DNA from: Pantoea sp. AS-PWVM4
Lineage (GTDB): Bacteria > Pseudomonadota > Gammaproteobacteria > Enterobacterales > Enterobacteriaceae
Direction: 5' to 3'
DNA: 64,000 nt
Assembly: GCF_000468095.1 (NCBI RefSeq)
Contig: NZ_ASZC01000003.1
Location: 62,001-126,000, forward strand
This document shows positions 51,553 through 60,709 of this stretch, in pieces (the stretch's first letter is position 1; each line of letters starts with the position of its first letter). The translations under genes and the position numbers were made by a program. Below the pieces are notes generated by a model, which saw only the letters and a program-made list of their open reading frames with translations, made no database searches and had not been told where the DNA came from.

Positions 51553-52668
51553 ATGTCTTTGAAATTCATACAAGTACCATTGAAGGTCGTGATTGCTGGT
51601 TGCCTGAGTGCGGCGTTTTATGCCCAGGCAGACATTAAAATTGGTGTAGCCGGACCCTTTTCCGGCCCTAATGCCACTTACGGCGCACAGTATTGGAAAG
51701 GTGCCACTCAGGCGGCGGATGATATCAACGCTGCCGGAGGCATTAACGGTGAGAAAATTGTGCTGGTGCAGGGCGATGACGCCTGCGAACCAAAACAGGC
51801 GGTGGCGGTAGCTAACCGTCTGGTGGATCAGGACAAAGTGCTGGCGGTGGTCGGCCACTTCTGCTCCTCCTCCACCATGCCCGCCTCTGAAGTGTATGAT
51901 GATGCCGGTGTGCTGGCGATCACCCCCGGTTCCACCAACCCACAAATCACTGAACGCGGCATGAAAACCATGTTCCGTATGTGTGGCCGTGACGACCAAC
52001 AAGGGGCGATTGCGGCTAACTACATCATCGATAAGTTGAAGGCCAAACGTGTGGCGGTGATCCACGATAAAGATACCTACGGCCAGGGGCTGGCTGATGC
52101 GACCAAAGCGGCGCTGGAAAAACGTGGCGTCAACGAGGTGTTATATGAAGGTCTGTCGCGTGGTGAGAAAGACTTCAACGCGCTGGTTACCAAAATCGCC
52201 TCGGTGAAACCGGATGTGGTCTACTTTGGCGGTTGCCACCCGGAAGCGGGGCCTCTGGTGCGTCAGATGCGTGAGCAGGGCGTTACGGCTGCCTTCTTCT
52301 CCGGTGACTGCATCGTGACGGAAGATATGGTGACCGCTGCCGGTGGCCCGCAATACACCAAAGGGGTCTACATGACCTTTGGTCAGGACCCGCGTCAGAT
52401 CCCGGATGGTAAAGCGGTGATCGCCAAGTTCCGCGCGGGTGGTTTTGAGCCGGAAGGTTACACCCTGTATGCCTACGCCTCGGTGCAGGCACTGGCCGCT
52501 GCGTATAAAGCCGCAGGGAAAGATAACGCCAAAGCCAGCGACTGGCTGAAAGCGAATAGCGTCGATACCGTAATGGGTAAAAAAGCCTGGGATGGCAAAG
52601 GCGACCTGAAAGTCTCGGATTACGTGGTCTACCAGTGGGACGATAAAGGCAAATATCACCAGCTGTAA
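51553..52668 (+). CDS. Branched-chain amino acid ABC transporter substrate-binding protein (LivJ/LivK family)
   Basis: A 371-aa periplasmic binding protein. A signal peptide (KFIQVPLKVVIAGCLSAAFYAQA, cleavage before DIKIGVAG) precedes the mature chain with DIKIGVAGPFSGPNATYGAQYWKGATQAADDINAAGGINGEK and the disulfide-forming pair around GDDACEPKQ and VVGHFCSSSTMPASEVY. TPGSTNPQITERG contacts the ligand amino group in this family. The ATG at 51553 follows GAGGA; the upstream frame is non-coding. It is the first gene of a complete livHMGF-type operon. Ligand: leucine, isoleucine or valine by analogy. Confidence 0.93.
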   Translation: MSLKFIQVPLKVVIAGCLSAAFYAQADIKIGVAGPFSGPNATYGAQYWKGATQAADDINAAGGINGEKIVLVQGDDACEPKQAVAVANRLVDQDKVLAVVGHFCSSSTMPASEVYDDAGVLAITPGSTNPQITERGMKTMFRMCGRDDQQGAIAANYIIDKLKAKRVAVIHDKDTYGQGLADATKAALEKRGVNEVLYEGLSRGEKDFNALVTKIASVKPDVVYFGGCHPEAGPLVRQMREQGVTAAFFSGDCIVTEDMVTAAGGPQYTKGVYMTFGQDPRQIPDGKAVIAKFRAGGFEPEGYTLYAYASVQALAAAYKAAGKDNAKASDWLKANSVDTVMGKKAWDGKGDLKVSDYVVYQWDDKGKYHQL

Positions 52669-52750
52669 GCTGACACGCGGCCCCGCGTGCAGCGGGGCCA
52701 TTCGCGATTGGGCGCGAGGTTTGCGCTCCCCTTAAGCACGGGACTTGCAT

Positions 52751-53665
52751 ATGGACGCCTTCTTTCTTCAGCAACTGGTGAACGGCCTGACGCTGGGCGC
52801 GGTTTACGGGCTGATTGCTATCGGCTACACCATGGTGTACGGCATTATCGGCATGATCAACTTCGCCCACGGCGAGGTGTATATGATCTCCGCCTATCTT
52901 TGTGCCATCGGGCTGGGTCTGCTCAGCTTCTTCGGCATCCACTCCTTTCCACTGCTGATTTTCGGCACCCTGATCTTCACTATCGTCATCACCGCCGTGT
53001 ATGGCTGGACCATTGAGCGCATCGCTTATCGCCCGTTACGCAACTCCACCCGTCTTGCGCCGTTGATTTCGGCGATTGGCATGTCGCTGATTTTGCAGAA
53101 CTACGTACAATTGAGCCAGGGACCGAATCAGCAGGGCATCCCCACGTTGATGAGTGGCGTGCTGCGTATGGAGATTGATGGTGGCGTGGTGCAAATCACC
53201 TGGACCAAAGTGTTTATCCTGATTGCCGCTCTGTGCGGCATGGCGCTGCTGACGTGGATTATTCAGTACACACGGCTGGGGCGGATTTGTCGTGCGGTGC
53301 AGCAGGATCGGCGCATGGCCGCGATTCTCGGTATCAACACCGATCGGGTGATCTCGCTGGTGTTTATGATTGGTGCGGCAATGGCCGGGCTGGCCGGGGT
53401 ACTGGTGACCATGAACTACGGCACCTTTGATTTCTACATTGGCTTTGTCATCGGCATCAAGGCGTTTACCGCTGCGGTACTGGGCGGTATTGGTTCGCTG
53501 CCCGGGGCGATGCTCGGCGGTCTGCTGCTCGGGGTGGCGGAAGCGCAATTCGCCGGACTGGTGAACTCCGATTACAAAGATGTTTTCTCTTTTGCCCTGT
53601 TGGTGGTGATTTTGATCTTCCGGCCACAGGGGCTGTTGGGACGACCGCTGGTTGCCAAAGTGTGA
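52751..53665 (+). CDS. livH: LivH, branched-chain amino acid permease
   Basis: A 304-aa inner-membrane permease (E. coli 308). LVNGLTLGAVYGLIAIGYTMVYGIIGMINFAHGEVYMI is nearly identical to E. coli LivH, and MAAILGINTDRVISLVFMIGAAMAGLAGVL with GFVIGIKAFTAAVLGGIGSLPGAM follows. The ATG at 52751 aligns with the family start; a TTG at 52745 is possible. It follows the binding-protein gene by 82 bases, a segment containing a small GC-rich stem (CGCGGCCCCGCGTGC) that may attenuate read-through. Confidence 0.94.
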   Translation: MDAFFLQQLVNGLTLGAVYGLIAIGYTMVYGIIGMINFAHGEVYMISAYLCAIGLGLLSFFGIHSFPLLIFGTLIFTIVITAVYGWTIERIAYRPLRNSTRLAPLISAIGMSLILQNYVQLSQGPNQQGIPTLMSGVLRMEIDGGVVQITWTKVFILIAALCGMALLTWIIQYTRLGRICRAVQQDRRMAAILGINTDRVISLVFMIGAAMAGLAGVLVTMNYGTFDFYIGFVIGIKAFTAAVLGGIGSLPGAMLGGLLLGVAEAQFAGLVNSDYKDVFSFALLVVILIFRPQGLLGRPLVAKV

Positions 53666-53675
53666 GGACGCCGAA

Positions 53676-54959
53676 ATGAGTGCAATGACGCAATCTGTGG
53701 ATGTGCGCCAGTCGCTGCTGGATTGTCTGATGGCCGGGCTGGTGGCGCTGGTGGTGTTTGGACCGATCGTCGGCGTGGTGCTGGATGGCTACAGTTTTCA
53801 TCTGTCGCCACTGCGGGTCGCGCTGCTGGTGGGGGTGGTGATGGTGGGGCGACTGCTGCTCAGCCTGTTGCTGCAAACTCCGACCGGACAACGCTTCGCC
53901 CGCAAGTTCGAAGGCAGCGATGACGGGGTATATGTCCGTGAGCCGGGCCACCGCTCAGCGCTGCGCTGGGTCCTGCCGCTGGTGGTGGTGCTGGCGTTGG
54001 CCTTTCCGTTCCTTTCCAGTAAATACCTGCTGACGGTAGCGATCCTGGGGTTAATTTATGTGTTGCTCGGCCTCGGGTTGAATATCGTGGTGGGGCTTGC
54101 CGGGTTGCTGGACCTCGGTTATGTGGCGTTTTACGCCATCGGCGCTTATGGTCTGGCGTTAGGTTATGAGTATCTCGGCCTGGGTTTCTGGAGCATGTTG
54201 CCACTGGCGGCCTTGATGGCGGCCTTTGCCGGGGCGCTACTCGGTTTTCCGGTGCTGCGGATGCACGGTGATTACCTGGCGATCGTCACCCTCGGTTTTG
54301 GTGAAATCATCCGTTTGATCCTCAACAACTGGCTGGCCTTTACCGGCGGTCCCAATGGTGTCTCGGTGCCGGCACCGACCTTTTTTGGTCTGGAGTTTGG
54401 CCGTCGCGCACGCGAGGGCGGTGTCCCCTACAACGAGTTTTTCCATCTCGACTACAACCCGAACATGAAGTTTATCTTTATCTATGTGGTGCTGGTTCTG
54501 GTGGTGTTGTTGGTGTTGTGGATCAAACATCGCCTGACGCGTATGCCGATTGGCCGCGCGTGGGAAGCGCTGCGCGAGGATGAGATCGCCTGTCGCGCAA
54601 TGGGGTTGAATCATGTGCTGGTCAAGCTGTCGGCGTTTATGCTCGGCGCATCCACCGCCGGGATCGCCGGGGTGTTTTTCGCCACCTATCAGGGCTTTGT
54701 CAATCCAACCTCGTTCACCTTTTTTGAATCGGCGCTGATCCTCGCCATTGTGGTGCTGGGCGGGATGGGGTCGACGCTCGGCGTGGTGCTGGCGGCTTTT
54801 GTGCTGACGGTCGCCCCGGAACTGTTGCGCAGCTTTGCCGAATATCGCGTGTTGTTGTTTGGCATGTTGATGGTGCTGATGATGATCTGGCGACCGCGTG
54901 GCCTGGTACGTACCGCGCGCGTGGGTGTACCGCTGCGTAAAGGAGTGCGCCATGAGTGA
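53676..54959 (+). CDS. livM: LivM, branched-chain amino acid permease
   Basis: A 427-aa inner-membrane permease (E. coli 425). After an N-terminal extension with two helices, the core has LGLIYVLLGLGLNIVVGLAGLLDLGYVAFYAIGAYG, HGDYLAIVTLGFGEIIRLILNNWLAFTGGPNG, and the ATPase-contact loop RAWEALREDEIACRAMGLNHVLVKLSAFMLGASTAGIAG. The ATG at 53676 has GAGGA (53664-53668). It overlaps livG by 8 bases. Confidence 0.94.
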   Translation: MSAMTQSVDVRQSLLDCLMAGLVALVVFGPIVGVVLDGYSFHLSPLRVALLVGVVMVGRLLLSLLLQTPTGQRFARKFEGSDDGVYVREPGHRSALRWVLPLVVVLALAFPFLSSKYLLTVAILGLIYVLLGLGLNIVVGLAGLLDLGYVAFYAIGAYGLALGYEYLGLGFWSMLPLAALMAAFAGALLGFPVLRMHGDYLAIVTLGFGEIIRLILNNWLAFTGGPNGVSVPAPTFFGLEFGRRAREGGVPYNEFFHLDYNPNMKFIFIYVVLVLVVLLVLWIKHRLTRMPIGRAWEALREDEIACRAMGLNHVLVKLSAFMLGASTAGIAGVFFATYQGFVNPTSFTFFESALILAIVVLGGMGSTLGVVLAAFVLTVAPELLRSFAEYRVLLFGMLMVLMMIWRPRGLVRTARVGVPLRKGVRHE

Positions 54960-55827
54960 TGCGATTTTGCAGGTGGATAACCTGATGATGCGCTTCGGCG
55001 GTATTAAGGCGCTGAACGACGTCAGCCTGGCGGTGGAGCGGGGTTCGGTGACATCGTTGATCGGCCCGAACGGCGCGGGTAAAACCACGGTGTTCAACTG
55101 TCTGACCGGTTTCTATCGCGCCACTGGCGGGCGCATCACCCTTAACGCCAATCAGCGATCGACCGATGTGATCCAGGTATTGGGACAGAAAATTCATCCC
55201 GGTGACTGGCTGCATCCGGCGCGGCTGGGTTCACGTATCTGGTACAAAATGTTTGGTGGCGCGCATCTGGTGAACCGCGCCGGGCTGGCGCGTACCTTCC
55301 AGAATATCCGCCTGTTTCGTGAGATGTCGGTGGTGGAGAACCTGCTGGTGGCGCAGCATATGCAGGTTAACCGTCAACTGATCGCTGGCATCCTGAATAC
55401 CCGTGGTTATCGCGAAGCGGAGAATCGCGCGCTGGACCGGGCATTTTACTGGCTGGAGAACGTTGACCTGGTGGGCAGCGCTAACCGACTGGCGGGCACC
55501 TTATCTTATGGGCAGCAGCGGCGACTGGAGATTGCCCGCGCCATGTGTACCCGCCCGGAGCTGATCTGCCTGGATGAACCGGCGGCAGGCCTGAACCCGG
55601 TGGAGACCGAGGCGTTAAGCCAGATTCTGCATCGGCTGCGCGCCGACCATCGGATCAGCGTGTTGTTGATTGAACACGATATGCCGATGGTGATGCGTAT
55701 CTCCGATCATATCGTGGTGTTGGATCACGGCGACGTGATTGCGCAAGGCACGCCGCAGCAAATCCGTCATGACCCACGGGTGATTGCCGCCTATCTCGGC
55801 GCGGAAGAGGAGGATGACCATGTCTGA
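54952..55827 (+). CDS. livG: LivG, branched-chain amino acid transport ATPase (extended form)
   Basis: A 291-aa ATPase; E. coli LivG is 255. Walker A is [24 protein letters not shown], signature [15 protein letters not shown], Walker [14 protein letters not shown] and switch His in [10 protein letters not shown]. The extra length lies between Walker A and the Q-loop: residues about 62-100 ([12 protein letters not shown] through [13 protein letters not shown]) replace the short E. coli linker before [14 protein letters not shown]. The insert is in frame and looks ordered. AGGAG (54941-54945) supports the ATG at 54952, inside the livM end. Confidence 0.94.
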   Translation: MSDAILQVDNLMMRFGGIKALNDVSLAVERGSVTSLIGPNGAGKTTVFNCLTGFYRATGGRITLNANQRSTDVIQVLGQKIHPGDWLHPARLGSRIWYKMFGGAHLVNRAGLARTFQNIRLFREMSVVENLLVAQHMQVNRQLIAGILNTRGYREAENRALDRAFYWLENVDLVGSANRLAGTLSYGQQRRLEIARAMCTRPELICLDEPAAGLNPVETEALSQILHRLRADHRISVLLIEHDMPMVMRISDHIVVLDHGDVIAQGTPQQIRHDPRVIAAYLGAEEEDDHV

Positions 55828-56572
55828 ACCGATGCTGAGCTTTGAACAGGTGGACGTATTTTATGGCCCGGTGCAGGCACTGAAGCAGGTGTCGCTGACG
55901 GTTAATGCAGGCGAAACCGTGGCGCTGATTGGTGCCAACGGGGCGGGTAAATCGACGCTGCTGATGTCAATTTTCAGCCAGCCGCGCATCGCCGCTGGCG
56001 AGATCCGCTTTCGCGGCGAGGCCATCAGTCACCGCTCCACCCATTTTATCGCCGCCAGTGGTATCGCGCAGGCGCCGGAGGGCCGGCGCATCTTCCCTGA
56101 TATGACGGTGGAGGAAAATCTGCTGATGGGCACCATTGCCATCGGCGACCGCTTTGCGCGCGAAGATAAGGATCGCATGTATCAGCTGTTTCCCCGACTG
56201 CTGGAAAGGCGTAAACAGCGCGCGATGACGCTATCGGGCGGTGAGCAGCAGATGCTGGCGATTGCCCGTGCGTTGATGAGCCGCCCGAAATTGCTGCTGC
56301 TGGATGAACCCAGCCTCGGGCTGGCACCGTTGGTGGTGAAGCAAATCTTCGCCATCCTGCGTGAGCTGACGCAGCAAGGCATGACGCTGTTTCTGGTGGA
56401 GCAGAACGCGCGCCATGCGCTGCAACTGGCGGATCGGGGTTATGTGATGGTTAACGGCGAGATACGACTCAGCGGCAGCGGCGAGGAATTGTTGCATAAC
56501 GAGGAGGTGCGCAGTGCCTATCTGGGAGGCGCAGTCGAACATCCTGCCGCCTCGGGAACAAAAAGTTTGTAA
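55820..56572 (+). CDS. livF: LivF, branched-chain amino acid transport ATPase
   Basis: A 250-aa ATPase (E. coli 237). Walker A is [16 protein letters not shown], signature [15 protein letters not shown], Walker [14 protein letters not shown] and switch His replaced in context by [10 protein letters not shown] as usual for LivF. GAGGAGG (55807-55813) is six bases before the ATG at 55820; the ATG at 55814 is too close. It ends the liv operon with a slightly longer C-terminus than E. coli. Confidence 0.94.
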   Translation: MSEPMLSFEQVDVFYGPVQALKQVSLTVNAGETVALIGANGAGKSTLLMSIFSQPRIAAGEIRFRGEAISHRSTHFIAASGIAQAPEGRRIFPDMTVEENLLMGTIAIGDRFAREDKDRMYQLFPRLLERRKQRAMTLSGGEQQMLAIARALMSRPKLLLLDEPSLGLAPLVVKQIFAILRELTQQGMTLFLVEQNARHALQLADRGYVMVNGEIRLSGSGEELLHNEEVRSAYLGGAVEHPAASGTKSL

Positions 56573-56686
56573 TAATGATTAAATGTTGACGGGAAACATT
56601 TTGCATAATTGTTAGCGTCCTATCATTATTATTCTTCTTGTCCAAAGTGATTTGGTATTCCCTTGCAAAATCCTGGCGTAGCAGTG

Positions 56687-58099
56687 ATGCGTGCGATCAG
56701 AAATACGGCGTGGTATCCGAAACGCCGTTCTTATCGCACGCTGTTATGGCGTGAAATCACGCCGCTGGCCGTGCCCATCTTTATCGAAAACTTATGTGTG
56801 ATGCTGATGGGCGTCCTCAGTACCTTCCTGGTCAGTTGGCTGGGTAAAGAAGCGATGGCAGGCGTAGGTCTGGCCGACAGCTTCAATATGGTGATCATCT
56901 CATTCTTCGCCGCTATCGATCTCGGCACCACGGTGGTGGTGGCGTTTAGCCTTGCCAAACGCAACGGCAAACGGGCGCGCGCGGCAACCCGCCAGTCGCT
57001 GGGATTGATGACGGTGCTGGCGTTTGTGCTGGTGATCGCCATTGAGGTTTGGGGCCACCTGATCATTGATGTGATTGCCGGGAGCGCCGAACCCAAGGTC
57101 AAGGAGCTGGCGCTCAGCTACCTGCAAACCTCGGCGTGGAGTTACCCGGCGGCAGCGATTGCCTTGATTGGCAGCGGGGCGCTGCGTGGGGCGGGGAATA
57201 CCAAAATCCCGATGCTGATTAACGGCGGGATGAACATTCTCAATATCGTCATCAGTACCGTGCTGATTTATGGCTGTCTCGGTTGGGAAGGGTTGGGCTT
57301 TATTGGTGCCGGGCTGGGGCTGACTATCTCACGCTATATCGGGGCGATTGCGGCGATTTATGTGCTGTATCTCGGTATCAACCCGGCGCTGAAAATCTCC
57401 ATCCAAAGCTACTTCCGACGCTGGAACTACGGCATTTTGATGGAGGTGCTAAGTATCGGTGTTCCGGCCAGTATCGAGTCGGTGCTGTTTAACGGCGGTA
57501 AGCTGCTGACGCAGATTTTTGTCGCCGGGATGGGAACCAACGAAATCGCCGGTAACTTTATCGCTTTCTCCATCGCCACGCTGATTAACCTGCCGGGCAA
57601 CGCCCTGGGGTCGGCGTCGACCATTATCACCGGCAAACGTCTTGGGCGTAACCAGGTGATGCAGGCGGAACGGCAAATCAAACATGTATTCTGGCTGGCG
57701 ATGATTGGCTTATGTAGCCTGGCGGCGATTACCGTGCCGATAGCCGGGTTGCTGGCGAAGTTCTATACCCGCGACCCGGAGGTGATTTCGGTGACCAAAC
57801 ACCTGATCTGGCTGAACGCCGCGTTTATGCCAATCTGGACCGCCTCCTGGGTGCTACCTGCCGGGCTGAAAGGTGCACGCGATGCGCGTTACACCATGTA
57901 TGTCTCGATGTTCAGCATGTGGGGCGCGCGCGTGGTGGCCGGTTATCTGCTTGGCATTGTGCTGGGTATGGGGGTGATTGGCGTATGGCTCGGCATGTTC
58001 CTCGACTGGACCGTGCGCGGTATCTGCTTCTGGTGGCGTCTGACCAGCGGCAAATGGCTGAATAATTATCGCCGGATGATCGCCAAAAGCGGGGGGTAA
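56687..58099 (+). CDS. MATE-family efflux transporter (YeeO/EmmdR-like)
   Basis: A 470-aa inner-membrane multidrug/cation or metabolite antiporter with twelve hydrophobic segments. Similarity to E. coli YeeO runs through REITPLAVPIFIENLCVMLMGVLSTFLVSWLGKEAMAGVGLADSFNMVI, SYPAAAIALIGSGALRGAGNTKIPMLIN, and WVLPAGLKGARDARYTMYVSMFSMWGARVV. The ATG at 56687 is favoured; a TTG at 56663 in the same frame is possible and neither has a strong ribosome site. The 114-base leader before it is AT-rich and likely holds its promoter (TTGACG at 56586). Related proteins export dipeptides or flavins; substrate here unknown. Confidence 0.91.
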   Translation: MRAIRNTAWYPKRRSYRTLLWREITPLAVPIFIENLCVMLMGVLSTFLVSWLGKEAMAGVGLADSFNMVIISFFAAIDLGTTVVVAFSLAKRNGKRARAATRQSLGLMTVLAFVLVIAIEVWGHLIIDVIAGSAEPKVKELALSYLQTSAWSYPAAAIALIGSGALRGAGNTKIPMLINGGMNILNIVISTVLIYGCLGWEGLGFIGAGLGLTISRYIGAIAAIYVLYLGINPALKISIQSYFRRWNYGILMEVLSIGVPASIESVLFNGGKLLTQIFVAGMGTNEIAGNFIAFSIATLINLPGNALGSASTIITGKRLGRNQVMQAERQIKHVFWLAMIGLCSLAAITVPIAGLLAKFYTRDPEVISVTKHLIWLNAAFMPIWTASWVLPAGLKGARDARYTMYVSMFSMWGARVVAGYLLGIVLGMGVIGVWLGMFLDWTVRGICFWWRLTSGKWLNNYRRMIAKSGG

Positions 58100-58113
58100 T
58101 CTTTGTTAATGAC

Positions 58114-58174
58114 GCGCGATAAATCGCGCCGCTACAGTATGTGCTATCTTTTGTAGCGGCGCGATTTATCGCGC
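58114..58174. repeat. Family A REPIN downstream of the MATE gene
   Basis: Two perfect REP units, GCGCGATAAATCGCGC-type at 58114-58135 and its inverse at 58153-58174, are separated by 17 bases. They lie 15 bases after the MATE stop and may end or stabilise its transcript. The rest of the gap to 58344 is AT-rich and presumably contains the promoter of the ABC gene at 58345; no clear -35/-10 pair was identified. Confidence 0.92.
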
Positions 58175-58344
58175 AGATAAGTCGGATGCAAAATAAGTAA
58201 AACCTATTATTTACTCTCAACCTTTCTGTGTCATTTTCCCTTCTTAATTTAAAAATTAAATTCATCCTGCTGGTCAATTCCGTTATTTAACCGCTGGCTT
58301 AGATACTGAAAAAATTATTTTTCTGTGCAACCAGGAGCGTCAAT

Positions 58345-59976
58345 ATGGAAAAGCCTGACAACATCGCCCCATTATTTTCCGTGCGCCAACTTTCGGTGGC
58401 GCTGCCCGCCGGGATGGACCGTCGCTATGCGGTGGAAAATCTCAGCTTTGATCTGTGGCCGGGAGAAATTCTCTGCATTATCGGTGAATCCGGCTCGGGC
58501 AAATCCGTGACCGCCCATGCTGCTATGGGCCTGTTACCCAAAGCCCTGCGCGTGCAGGGTGGCGAGATCCTGTTGCGCGGCACCAATCTGCTGCAACAAA
58601 CGCCGGAACAGTTGCGCCAGCTCCAGGGCAAAACCCTCGCCATCATTTTCCAGGACCCGCTATCGTCCCTCAACCCATTGATGACCATCGGCGAGCAGAT
58701 CGCGGAGGTGATGCTGGCGCACAACGTTGGCACTGCCGCGTCACGCCAGCAAAAAGTGCTGGCGCTGTTGGAAGAGGTGGGGCTGCCGGAGCCCGATAAA
58801 ATCCAGCATCAACATCCGTTTCGCCTCTCCGGCGGGCAGCGTCAGCGGGTGATGATCGCTATGGCGCTGGCGCTCGACCCCGATGTGCTGATTGCCGATG
58901 AACCCACCACGGCGCTCGACGTCACCACACAGGCACAAATTCTGCGTCTGATTCGTGGCCTGCAACAGCGCAAGGCGATGAGCGTGATGTTTATTACCCA
59001 CGATTTTGGCGTGGTGGAAGAGATTGCCGATCGGGTGATTGTGATGGAGAAGGGCCATATGGTGGAGTCCGGCCCGGCGCAGCAGGTGCTTAACGCGCCG
59101 CAACATCCCTATTCGCAGAAGCTGATTGCCGCCGTGCCCCGCATGCATGCCGGGGAAAAAGACATACGCAATACGCCAACGGTATTGCAGGTGAAAAACC
59201 TGGTAAAAACCTACCGCAGCGACGGCGGCTGGCTGAGCCGCAGCCGCGAAGTGAAGGCGCTGAACAACGTCAGCTTCAGCCTCAATAAGGGTGAAACTCT
59301 TGGTATTGTCGGGGAGTCCGGTTCGGGCAAATCGTCGCTTGGGCGGGTGCTGCTGAAGCTGTTGGCGGCCGATAGTGGCGAAATCCTGTTTGATGGCCGT
59401 GATATCCAGCCAATGAAAGAGAACGAATTCCGCCCGCTGCGCCGCTATATCCAGATGATTTTTCAGGATCCGTTTGCCTCGCTCAACCCACGTCACACCA
59501 TTGGCACCATTCTTTCGGCTGGGCCGCTGGCGCTGGGTGGCATGACACCGCACGAAGTCGAACGCAAGGCGAAACAACTGCTGCAACGGGTTGGGCTGGA
59601 TGCCAGTGCCTGGAACCGCTTCCCGCATGAGTTCTCCGGTGGCCAGCGCCAGCGTATCGGCATTGCGCGTGCGCTGATGTTCGATCCGGTACTGCTGGTG
59701 GCTGATGAGTCGGTGTCGGCGCTGGATGTGTCAATTCAGGCACAGGTGCTGGAATTGCTGCGCAGCATTCAACAGCAAACCCAGGTGGCGATGATTTTTA
59801 TTACCCATGATTTGCGCGTTGCCAGCCAGATTTGTGACCGCATCGCGGTGCTGTTCAAAGGTGAAATTGTCGAGCAGGGCACACCACAGGCGGTGTTCCG
59901 TGAACCGCAGCATCGCTATACCCAACAGTTGGTTAGCGCCATTCCCGGTCATGCCGAAGAGCGGGTGGCATCTTAA
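58345..59976 (+). CDS. Dipeptide-type ABC transporter ATP-binding protein with two domains (GsiA/DppD-DppF fusion type)
   Basis: A 543-aa ATPase with two complete ABC domains. Domain 1: Walker [17 protein letters not shown], signature [15 protein letters not shown], Walker [13 protein letters not shown], switch His ITHDFGV. Domain 2 from about residue 285: Walker [16 protein letters not shown], signature [15 protein letters not shown], Walker [13 protein letters not shown] and switch His [14 protein letters not shown] precedes the ATG. It heads a second peptide-type importer whose binding protein and first permease lie at 62093 and 63831. The ATPase being first and separated by two other genes is an unusual order. 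Confidence 0.93.
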   Translation: MEKPDNIAPLFSVRQLSVALPAGMDRRYAVENLSFDLWPGEILCIIGESGSGKSVTAHAAMGLLPKALRVQGGEILLRGTNLLQQTPEQLRQLQGKTLAIIFQDPLSSLNPLMTIGEQIAEVMLAHNVGTAASRQQKVLALLEEVGLPEPDKIQHQHPFRLSGGQRQRVMIAMALALDPDVLIADEPTTALDVTTQAQILRLIRGLQQRKAMSVMFITHDFGVVEEIADRVIVMEKGHMVESGPAQQVLNAPQHPYSQKLIAAVPRMHAGEKDIRNTPTVLQVKNLVKTYRSDGGWLSRSREVKALNNVSFSLNKGETLGIVGESGSGKSSLGRVLLKLLAADSGEILFDGRDIQPMKENEFRPLRRYIQMIFQDPFASLNPRHTIGTILSAGPLALGGMTPHEVERKAKQLLQRVGLDASAWNRFPHEFSGGQRQRIGIARALMFDPVLLVADESVSALDVSIQAQVLELLRSIQQQTQVAMIFITHDLRVASQICDRIAVLFKGEIVEQGTPQAVFREPQHRYTQQLVSAIPGHAEERVAS

Positions 59977-59995
59977 GTGAAATTGGAAAAAGCTA

Positions 59996-60013
59996 TGACA
60001 AAAGTCGTTGTCA
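59996..60013. promoter_or_regulatory. Short inverted repeat before the MarR gene
   Basis: TGACAAAAGTCGTTGTCA has 6-bp arms TGACAA/TTGTCA around a 6-base centre. It lies 20 bases after the ATPase stop and about 90 bases upstream of the MarR start, so it could be an operator for that regulator. Regulator assignment is inference. Confidence 0.35.
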
Positions 60014-60103
60014 TTGTCCACTATCTCACCAATACTGGAGGAAAGTTTGTACTGCCCTAATCCCTTCTTCTGAGACGTTTTTTTCAGTTATGTGGAGCGC
60101 AGA

Positions 60104-60577
60104 ATGACAAAACCAGCCGTACCTGCCGTTCCGCAACAGGCCACCGACGTGGATTTGGGACCCTTGGGTAATATGCTGAGTTTTTACATTCGCAGCATCA
60201 ATATCGCCGTGTCGCGCGACCTCGACCAGCAGCTGGCCGGACTCGAAGTGGCGCGCGGCACCGGCAAAATCAGCACCCTGCTGGTGGTGGACCGCCACCC
60301 CGGTATTCGGCCTTCGGTGATTGCCGATGTGATCCAGCGCGACCGTTCCGCTATGGCGCGCCTGCTCGACCAGATGGAACAACAACAGTTGCTGAGGCGC
60401 GAAGCTGATCATAGCGATAACCGCTCTCAGGCATTGTTTCTTACCGAACATGGTCAGGCGCTGGCACAGCGTGTACGTGAGCTGACACAGCTACAGGAAG
60501 ATCGTTTTTTTCAACGGCTGACGGCGAGAGAAAAACAGACCGTCATCCGTTTATTAAAAAAAGTCTTACAGCCGTAA
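60104..60577 (+). CDS. MarR-family transcriptional regulator
   Basis: A 157-aa winged-helix repressor-type protein. The DNA-binding region is DRHPGIRPSVIADVIQRDRSAMARLLDQMEQQQLLRREADHSDNRSQALFLTEHGQALAQRV, with the wing in the DNRSQ segment. Helices at each end would form the dimer interface. The ATG at 60104 has GGAG (60094-60097) six bases upstream. Lying between the ATPase and the FAD oxidase of one gene cluster, it probably represses this cluster until a substrate binds. Ligand unknown. Confidence 0.9.
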   Translation: MTKPAVPAVPQQATDVDLGPLGNMLSFYIRSINIAVSRDLDQQLAGLEVARGTGKISTLLVVDRHPGIRPSVIADVIQRDRSAMARLLDQMEQQQLLRREADHSDNRSQALFLTEHGQALAQRVRELTQLQEDRFFQRLTAREKQTVIRLLKKVLQP

Positions 60578-60606
60578 CGCAGTAATAAAATCGGATAATT
60601 ACGGTG

Positions 60607-60627
60607 GGGGAGAAATTAATTTTCCCC
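60607..60627. promoter_or_regulatory. Near-perfect 21-bp palindrome, candidate MarR operator
   Basis: GGGGAGAAATTAATTTTCCCC is a palindrome apart from one G/T pair of positions. It lies 29 bases after the MarR stop and 82 bases before the FAD oxidase start. MarR proteins usually bind palindromes of this size. No T-run follows, so a terminator is unlikely. Confidence 0.45.
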
Positions 60628-60709
60628 GCATGGTGAACTGTTGCCGAAATATCGCTGCGTGCGTCTGATGTCGGAAATTAATAACCGTCAATAACCTGTG
60701 GGAATAATT

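Noticed and set aside
60607..60627. Rho-independent terminator of the MarR gene
   Set aside because: The stem is AT-rich at its centre, without a loop, and no T-run follows; an operator is more likely.
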